From JANQUM01 sp047630355 (GTDB lineage Bacteria; Bacteroidota; Bacteroidia; Cytophagales; Spirosomataceae), in assembly GCA_047630355.1 (NCBI GenBank), contig JBLHXN010000108.1, positions 1 to 11,523 of the forward strand: 11,523 nt of DNA, read 5' to 3'. The position numbers and the translations under genes are program-made. A model generated the notes under the pieces. The model had not been told where the DNA came from. It ran no database searches and saw nothing but the letters and a program-made list of their open reading frames with translations. This document shows, one piece after another, positions 6,870 to 11,523 of this stretch (position 1 is its first letter; each line of letters opens with the position of its first letter).

Positions 6870-8165
6870 TTAGAGAATTTCGAGATAGGGAATCAAGTCT
6901 TTCCCAATATCTTTTCGGTAGTACTTCCCATCGTAACTCACATTTCTGGCTAATTCCTGCGATTTGCGAACGGCTCCCGCTAGTGTATTTGCAATGCCCG
7001 TACAAGCCATTATCCGACCGCCATCTGTTACGGTTACGTCGCCTTGAAGGCGGGTTCCGGCGTGAAAAAGTAAGGTGTTTTCTTTCAATTCGGGAATAGT
7101 AATTTCGATGCCTTTCTTGTATGCTTCAGGATAACCTTCGGCAACAACAACGCTCGTTACAGCGGTTTCAGAAATCACTTTTAATTCTATTTTGTCCAGT
7201 TCACCCGCAGCGGTAGCTTTGAAAAGCTCTACGAAATCGTTACTGATTCTTGGAAATACCACCTCGGTTTCGGGATCTCCCATGCGTACGTTGTACTCAA
7301 TAACGTTGGGTTCGCCGTTAGTATTCATTAACCCAATGAAAATAAAACCAACGTAGTGAATGCCTTCTTCCTGCAAGCCTCTTAGCGTTGGTTTAACTAC
7401 TTGCTCTTCTACTTTTTTCAGAAATCCGGAGTCGGCGAAAGGTACGGGTGATACGGCTCCCATGCCGCCGGTATTGAGTCCGGTGTCTTCTTCGCCAATT
7501 CTTTTATAATCTTTAGCTTCGGGTAATATTTTGTAATTCTTTCCGTCGGTGAGGACAAAAACTGATAATTCAATTCCTTTCAGGTGTTCTTCGATTAATA
7601 CTTTGCTGCTTGCTTCGCCAAATTTGGCATTGCTGAGCATTTCTCTTAATTCTTGTTTTGCTTCGACTAAGTCTTCGGTGATAATTACACCTTTACCCGC
7701 TGCTAAGCCGTCGGCTTTTAATACGTAAGGAGCGGTCACTTCGTTTTCCAAATAGTCAAAACCTTTGGAAAGGGTTTCTTTTGTGAACGTAACGGAAGCA
7801 GCGGCGGGAATACCGTATTTCTGCATAAATGCTTTAGAAAAATCTTTACTTCCTTCAAGAGCCGCTCCGCTTGCATCCGGGCCAATTATGGCTACGCGTT
7901 TCAACTTTTCGTCTTCACGGAAAAAATCTACGATTCCCGCCACTAACGGAGCTTCAGGGCCCACAATTACTAATTCTATCTGATGTTGTAAAACGGCTTC
8001 GGCGATGGTAGGGAAATCGGTTATCCCAATAGCCAGATTTGTGGCGATTGCGGCAGTACCTGCGTTTCCGGGAGCAACAAAAAGCCCCGTGCAATTGGGA
8101 GATTGAGTTAGTTTCCAGGCAAAAGTATGCTCACGGCCTCCGGAACCAATTATTAATATTTTCAT
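6870..8165 (-). CDS. purD: Phosphoribosylamine-glycine ligase (GAR synthetase)
   Basis: PurD joins phosphoribosylamine and glycine using ATP to make GAR, the second step of de novo purine synthesis, in the cytoplasm. The 431-residue reading from the ATG at 8165 starts MKILIIGSGGREHTFAW, the standard family N-terminus. An upstream in-frame start at 8204 would add 13 residues without family support. Domains in order: N-terminal fold with GSGGREH (7-13) and VGPEAPLVAG (68-77); ATP-grasp with the KADGLAAGKGV loop (150-160), the TGLNTGGMGAVSP block (from 228) and the metal-binding EYNVRMGDPETE (290-301); and a C-terminal domain with AGTRLQGDVTVTDGGRI. The protein looks complete and functional. It is the first gene of the minus-strand block and is divergent from the kinase-like gene at 8300. 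Confidence 0.97.
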   Translation of the reverse strand: MKILIIGSGGREHTFAWKLTQSPNCTGLFVAPGNAGTAAIATNLAIGITDFPTIAEAVLQHQIELVIVGPEAPLVAGIVDFFREDEKLKRVAIIGPDASGAALEGSKDFSKAFMQKYGIPAAASVTFTKETLSKGFDYLENEVTAPYVLKADGLAAGKGVIITEDLVEAKQELREMLSNAKFGEASSKVLIEEHLKGIELSVFVLTDGKNYKILPEAKDYKRIGEEDTGLNTGGMGAVSPVPFADSGFLKKVEEQVVKPTLRGLQEEGIHYVGFIFIGLMNTNGEPNVIEYNVRMGDPETEVVFPRISNDFVELFKATAAGELDKIELKVISETAVTSVVVAEGYPEAYKKGIEITIPELKENTLLFHAGTRLQGDVTVTDGGRIMACTGIANTLAGAVRKSQELARNVSYDGKYYRKDIGKDLIPYLEIL

Positions 8166-8299
8166 TATATAGAGCGGATAGAGTAAATTTTCGGTAAAAA
8201 GCAAAGGTCGAGAAATTTGCAGTAACTGCCATAGCCCTTTTTTAAATTTTAAAAAGAAATGATTTTTTACGTCATTTGTTAAGAATTGAAACTATACCC
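8166..8299. promoter_or_regulatory. Divergent promoter region purD / kinase-like gene
   Basis: This 134-base AT-rich gap lies between two genes pointing away from each other and must hold promoters for both. It contains T- and A-runs around 8236-8262. I found no exact TAnnTTTG plus TTTG pair in either direction, so no promoter position is assigned. No PurR-like palindrome or riboswitch was recognised. Confidence 0.4.
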
Positions 8300-9661
8300 A
8301 TGAAACAATCAGTTTGTGCCGTTTTTGATATCGGAAGAGAATACAAAAAAGTCATCATTTTTGATGAGAACTTTAAATGCGTCGAAGAGATAAATACGGG
8401 AATCCCGGCGATTTTTGACTCCGACGGGTTTCGCTGTGAAAACGTAGTCGGTATCAAAAACTGGATACTCAATACGTTCGATAATCTACGGTCAAAAGAA
8501 CAATACGAACTCAAAGCGGTGAATTTTGTAAGCTACGCCGGAAGTATGGTGCATTTGGATAAAGCGGGAGAACCGGTTACGCCAATTTACGATGCGTTAA
8601 AGTCATTGCCCTACAATACCGAAGTCAAGTTTAAGGAAGAAGTTATTGAGAAATACGATTTGCTGACAAAAACTGAATCGCCGTTTTTAGGAATCATGAA
8701 CGCCGGGTTTCAGCTTTTCTGGTTGAAAAATGCTCGTCCTAAAAAGTTTGACAAAATTAAGACTTCGATTTTTTTGCCACAATACGGGCACTTTCTATTG
8801 ACCGGAAAACTGGTTGTTGAAAAAAGCAACTTAGATTGCCATTCTATGATTTGGGATAAGGAAGCTAACGACTATCACCCTTGGCTGAAAGAACACGGGC
8901 TGCAAGGTGTTTTTCCTGAAATTGTTGAGGCAAAGGCTGTTTCTCCTGCATTGGCAGATGAATCAATTGCGGTGGGTGTGGGGTTGCAAAATTGCGTATC
9001 CTCACTCCTGATGTACGATCATATTTTGGAGCCGTACGTACTTTCATCTTCCAGAGACTGGACTATAAACAGCAATCCGTTCACAAAACAACGCCTTTCG
9101 GTCAAAAATTTAGAAGCTCATTCGTTCTCGTTTGAATTGCCGAATGAAAGTTACGTTCACGCCAGCCGGGTATTTGCCGGAAACGAACACCAGCGGCAGG
9201 TCAAATACCTTTCTGAATACTTTAACAAACCACTTAATTATTACAAGAAAGTCAGGTACAATCCTGACTTAGTCTGGAAATTACGCGATCGTCTTTCACA
9301 GGCAACGCCAGATACTACGGATTCCCGGGTATTGTTAGATTGTGCTTTTGTAGAACGAAATATCAACCAATTTAAAAATTACGAAGAAGCCTATCATCAG
9401 TTTATGCTTGACTTGGTGGCACAGGAAGCGGCTTCGCTCAAATTGATTCTTGGGCATTCAAAAATAAAGAAAATAATAATTGAGGGTGACTTCGTGGATA
9501 ATGAAACATACGTTCAATTGATGAATGAAGTATTCTTCGATAAATTTATATACATCAATGAAGATGACTGCTCAGGAGCCACCGGAGCCGCAACGATAAT
9601 CTGTGAACACTGGACCAATGAACGCCCTGAGATGTTGAATATTGAATTGACCAAAGTTTGA
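8300..9661 (+). CDS. FGGY-family carbohydrate kinase homologue, probably catalytically inactive
   Basis: This 453-residue protein follows the layout of a Bacteroidota FGGY sugar-kinase subfamily: AVFDIG and IIFDENF at the N-terminus, VNFVSYAGSMVHLD, PVTPIYD, LPQYGHFLLTG, DCHSMIWDKEANDYHPW (179-195), ASRVFAGNEHQRQ and a C-terminal IIIEGDFVDN. Key positions differ from what I recall for active relatives. The phosphate-binding DIGKTNKK is DIGREYKK here (10-17). The GxHDSSAAL segment with the catalytic Asp is GLQNCVSSL (Asn231 in place of Asp). The STGTW loop is SSSRDW (249-254). This suggests a pseudokinase or a changed reaction. The ATG at 8300 is preferred over the TTG at 8276 because it places the first beta strand at the N-terminus. 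The gene is open throughout with normal composition, so it is under selection rather than decaying. The substrate is unknown. Confidence 0.7.
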   Translation: MKQSVCAVFDIGREYKKVIIFDENFKCVEEINTGIPAIFDSDGFRCENVVGIKNWILNTFDNLRSKEQYELKAVNFVSYAGSMVHLDKAGEPVTPIYDALKSLPYNTEVKFKEEVIEKYDLLTKTESPFLGIMNAGFQLFWLKNARPKKFDKIKTSIFLPQYGHFLLTGKLVVEKSNLDCHSMIWDKEANDYHPWLKEHGLQGVFPEIVEAKAVSPALADESIAVGVGLQNCVSSLLMYDHILEPYVLSSSRDWTINSNPFTKQRLSVKNLEAHSFSFELPNESYVHASRVFAGNEHQRQVKYLSEYFNKPLNYYKKVRYNPDLVWKLRDRLSQATPDTTDSRVLLDCAFVERNINQFKNYEEAYHQFMLDLVAQEAASLKLILGHSKIKKIIIEGDFVDNETYVQLMNEVFFDKFIYINEDDCSGATGAATIICEHWTNERPEMLNIELTKV

Positions 9662-9732
9662 AAAACACCTTGGATATAGGTCGAATTCGTAAATTCAACT
9701 CCGTTGGAAACCCTATTAATTTTGTTTTTTTA

Positions 9733-9740
9733 TATATTTG
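9733..9740 (+). promoter_or_regulatory. Possible -7 box before the WG-repeat remnant
   Basis: TATATTTG matches the Bacteroidota -7 consensus TAnnTTTG exactly and lies 36 bases before the ATG at 9776. The nearest TTTG upstream is only 8 bases away, so the -33 element is missing at the normal spacing. The surrounding T/A-rich run makes a chance match easy. Confidence 0.3.
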
Positions 9741-9775
9741 ATTTTCAATGCTTTGAGTGAGTTCTTAACTAATAC

Positions 9776-11354
9776 ATGTTTAATCTACTACAAATTAAAA
9801 AACTCTACGTACTATTTTTGGGTTTGCTAACCTTCTCATCAGCAAACTCTCAAGTAGTTCAGGCGGTTTCGATGAGCCCGAATGAAACCATCTCTACTAC
9901 TAACGCGAGCCCAACGCAGACTTACGCAGTCGATAAAGCCCGAAAGGCAAACTTCGATTACCTGAGGAAGGTATTTTCTCCTTACGAAAATGATAAACTA
10001 AAATTAATTCCGGACAAGTTAGACAGTGTACTTAACGTTACAAATTGGTGTTGACAAAACACCTCACGCTGATTTCATGAAGTCCATTAAGAATCTGTCG
10101 GCGTTGAAAAAGCAACTGGAATCTGCTCAGAATTTTGATAAAGTTGCCCAGCTAAAACAGATTAGTGAATTTAATAAGACGGCATCTATTAAAGAAGGTG
10201 CGGGCTATTTCTCAGAAAAAGAAAACGGTGATTACGTAAGTATTCCTACTTTAGAAGGCAGCATGGGGGTACAAACTTAGCCCCTCTTCGTGGAGACCCT
10301 TGTTGAAAATTATAGTCAGTTTTTTTTCGGACTAGTAAAAACATGGGTTATGGTTTCAAAGACTTGTGCGGAAATACCGTTATTCAGCCGCAATATGATT
10401 ACGCTGACCCATTTAACGACGGTAAAGCACTAGTGAAAAAATACTACTGGCACTTCATTGACCCCGAAGAGAAAGAATCTGAAGTACTTGAAGGCGTAAC
10501 GGGCGGGAAAGCGATGCGTTATGGAATAAGTGCCCTTACGTTTGAAAACGGTAAAGTTGCTTTGGTGGGTAATAACTATTTAACTACTCAAAAGCCGTTC
10601 CTCATATTTCTCGATGAAATCGAGCCTTTCGTTGGGGATTTATTCAAAGTACGAAACGATAAAGAGTTTGGTTTGATAAAGGTTGATGGCTCAGCAGGTA
10701 TTGAGGTCATTTACAACCGTATCTACCTTTCAGAAGCTGAAAAGTGGATTGTTATATAAAAAGATAAGAAAACGGTAATACTCGCATCAAACCTTCTTAC
10801 GAAAGCCTCTTCTATCATCGCCAAGGATGATAAAGGATATCGGGTTAGCGAACTCAACGAACGTAAAATCAGCGGCGTTTACACAATGATCGGGTTGTTT
10901 AATTCGTACGGACTTACAAAGGTTTGCAACGAAAGCTCAGAAAGCGGGATTCGCTGCGGCCATATAAATTACGAAGGCGTTGAAATTATTCTGGTTAATT
11001 ACGCAAAAGCCGCTCCGTTCTCAAATCATGGTTTAGTAGTTGTAAGCGAACAAAATACCAACTGTAGTCTGCCGGAAGGAGATTATCAAACAGATTTAGT
11101 GTATGACCACTTCGGTCGGATTGTTCCGGACAAGATAATCCTGACAACCCGCTAAGGTTCTTTACAGCGTAATCGATACGCTCATGGCGGGAACTTTAGT
11201 ATCCGTCCGGACAATGGTCCCGATGGAGAATGGCCGCTATAACGAAGGTTATAATTTGATAAACAACGTGACTTATTCACGATTTACAAAAGAGCCGTAC
11301 GAACTAATAGACTTCTTTCCTATTTATTTTTCTGATTACCAAAGCTATGAGTAA
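9776..11354 (+). pseudogene. Decayed secreted WG-repeat protein
   Basis: About 525 codons of one protein can be followed across two frames. The start MFNLLQIKKLYVLFLGLLTF is a signal peptide with likely cleavage at ANS-Q26. The first frame ends at TGA 10052. The reading continues in the next frame as VDKTPHADFMKSIKN to TAG 10278, returns (GGTNLAPLRGD, near the G5 run 10265-10269), shifts again near 10300 (VENYSQFF), and once more near the T8 run at 10320-10327. A long part from MGYGFKDLCGN onward holds WG-type repeats (VIQPQYDYADPFNDGKALVKK; FGLIKVDGSAG; NYAKAAPFSNHGLVVVSE). It is cut by an in-frame TAA at 10757-10759, then continues to TAA 11153. A last shift leads to KVLYSVIDTLMAG and the end at TAA 11352-11354. 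That makes roughly five frameshifts and one nonsense codon. WG-repeat proteins are often exported; no specific function is known. Confidence 0.75.
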
Positions 11355-11363
11355 TTTTGTCTT

Positions 11364-11523
11364 ATGGATATTTTTGGACAATATAAAAATCGAAGTCCTG
11401 AGGAGTTTCAACGTTTAGTTGGGGTCTCAAAAGGCACTTATCTGGTATTACTTGATAAGTTTGTTAATGAAATTGCTGTTTATAAGGATGAGCTGTGGAC
11501 ACGGAAACTGGGGAACAAGAGTA
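11364..11523 (+). CDS. IS5-like (DDE_Tnp_4 type) transposase, N-terminal part
   Basis: The ATG at 11364 opens 53 codons that run to the window edge. MDIFGQYKNRSPEEFQRLVG, then VSKGTYLVLLDKF and RKLGNKS match the N-terminal helix-turn-helix region of IS5-like transposases of the HTH_Tnp_4/DDE_Tnp_4 kind, where a (L/V)xGxxxxxF/Y motif is followed by a helix and an RKxGxKS linker. The catalytic DDE part lies beyond the window. The gene begins 9 bases after the stop of the decayed WG-repeat gene, so an element may have landed at or replaced sequence near its 3' end. No terminal inverted repeat can be assigned with only one side visible. A solitary or domesticated transposase gene is possible. Confidence 0.6.
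   Translation, partial: MDIFGQYKNRSPEEFQRLVGVSKGTYLVLLDKFVNEIAVYKDELWTRKLGNKS

Noticed and set aside
6859..6874. CTAAATT-CA-AATTTAG inverted repeat at the purD stop
   Set aside because: The arms are almost pure A/T with a 2-base spacer and overlap the stop codon; chance is likely.
8166..8204. Upstream start for purD adding 13 residues
   Set aside because: PurD proteins start at MKxLxIGSGGREH; the extension has no family counterpart and overlaps the promoter region.
8276..8299. TTG start giving an 8-residue N-terminal extension of the kinase-like protein
   Set aside because: The ATG at 8300 starts directly at the first beta strand (AVFDIG) as in the family; the extension has no support.
9776..11354. 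All lesions being sequencing errors
   Set aside because: Some shifts lie in homopolymers, so part may be error, but nonsense substitutions at 10757 and elsewhere and the clean state of neighbouring long genes favour real decay. Not fully excluded.
11300..11363. Terminal inverted repeat of the IS element
   Set aside because: No sequence can be called a terminal repeat without the right-hand end of the element.

Overview
The window most likely comes from a Bacteroidota genome of the Cytophagales type. The indicators are a GldH gliding-motility lipoprotein next to a Cys-rich RicT/PSP1 protein, a stand-alone LON-domain protein, the cysteine-free form of HemB, an outer-membrane barrel/lipoprotein pair, weak ribosome binding sites and TAnnTTTG-like -7 boxes. 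No rRNA, tRNA or CRISPR array was seen.

Layout. (1) Positions 1-1111, minus strand: an AT-rich two-gene module. A MazG-like nucleotide pyrophosphohydrolase overlaps by ATGA with a GIY-YIG nuclease/DUF2075 helicase fusion that runs off the left edge. A perfect 28-bp palindrome (1141-1168) lies just upstream. (2) Positions 1258-8165, minus strand: a core block in transcription order purD, ricT, gldH, LON-domain protein, hemB, beta-barrel protein, lipoprotein (broken by one nonsense codon) and a small four-helix membrane protein (broken by one frameshift and two TGA codons). (3) Positions 8300-9661, plus strand: a divergent FGGY-type sugar-kinase homologue whose catalytic motifs look lost. (4) Positions 9776-11354, plus strand: a heavily decayed secreted WG-repeat protein. 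(5) From 11364: the start of an IS5-like (DDE_Tnp_4) transposase that runs off the right edge.

How it fits together. The housekeeping genes (purine and haem synthesis, RicT, GldH) are intact, while accessory envelope genes on both sides are being lost. The most interesting part is the left-hand module: a predicted house-cleaning or NTP-depleting enzyme translationally coupled to a predicted nuclease-helicase. Its base composition (23-35% GC in sampled rows) differs from its neighbours (42-48%), and the pair looks like an acquired, possibly anti-phage, unit. The probable pseudokinase at 8300-9661 is the second item worth following up.
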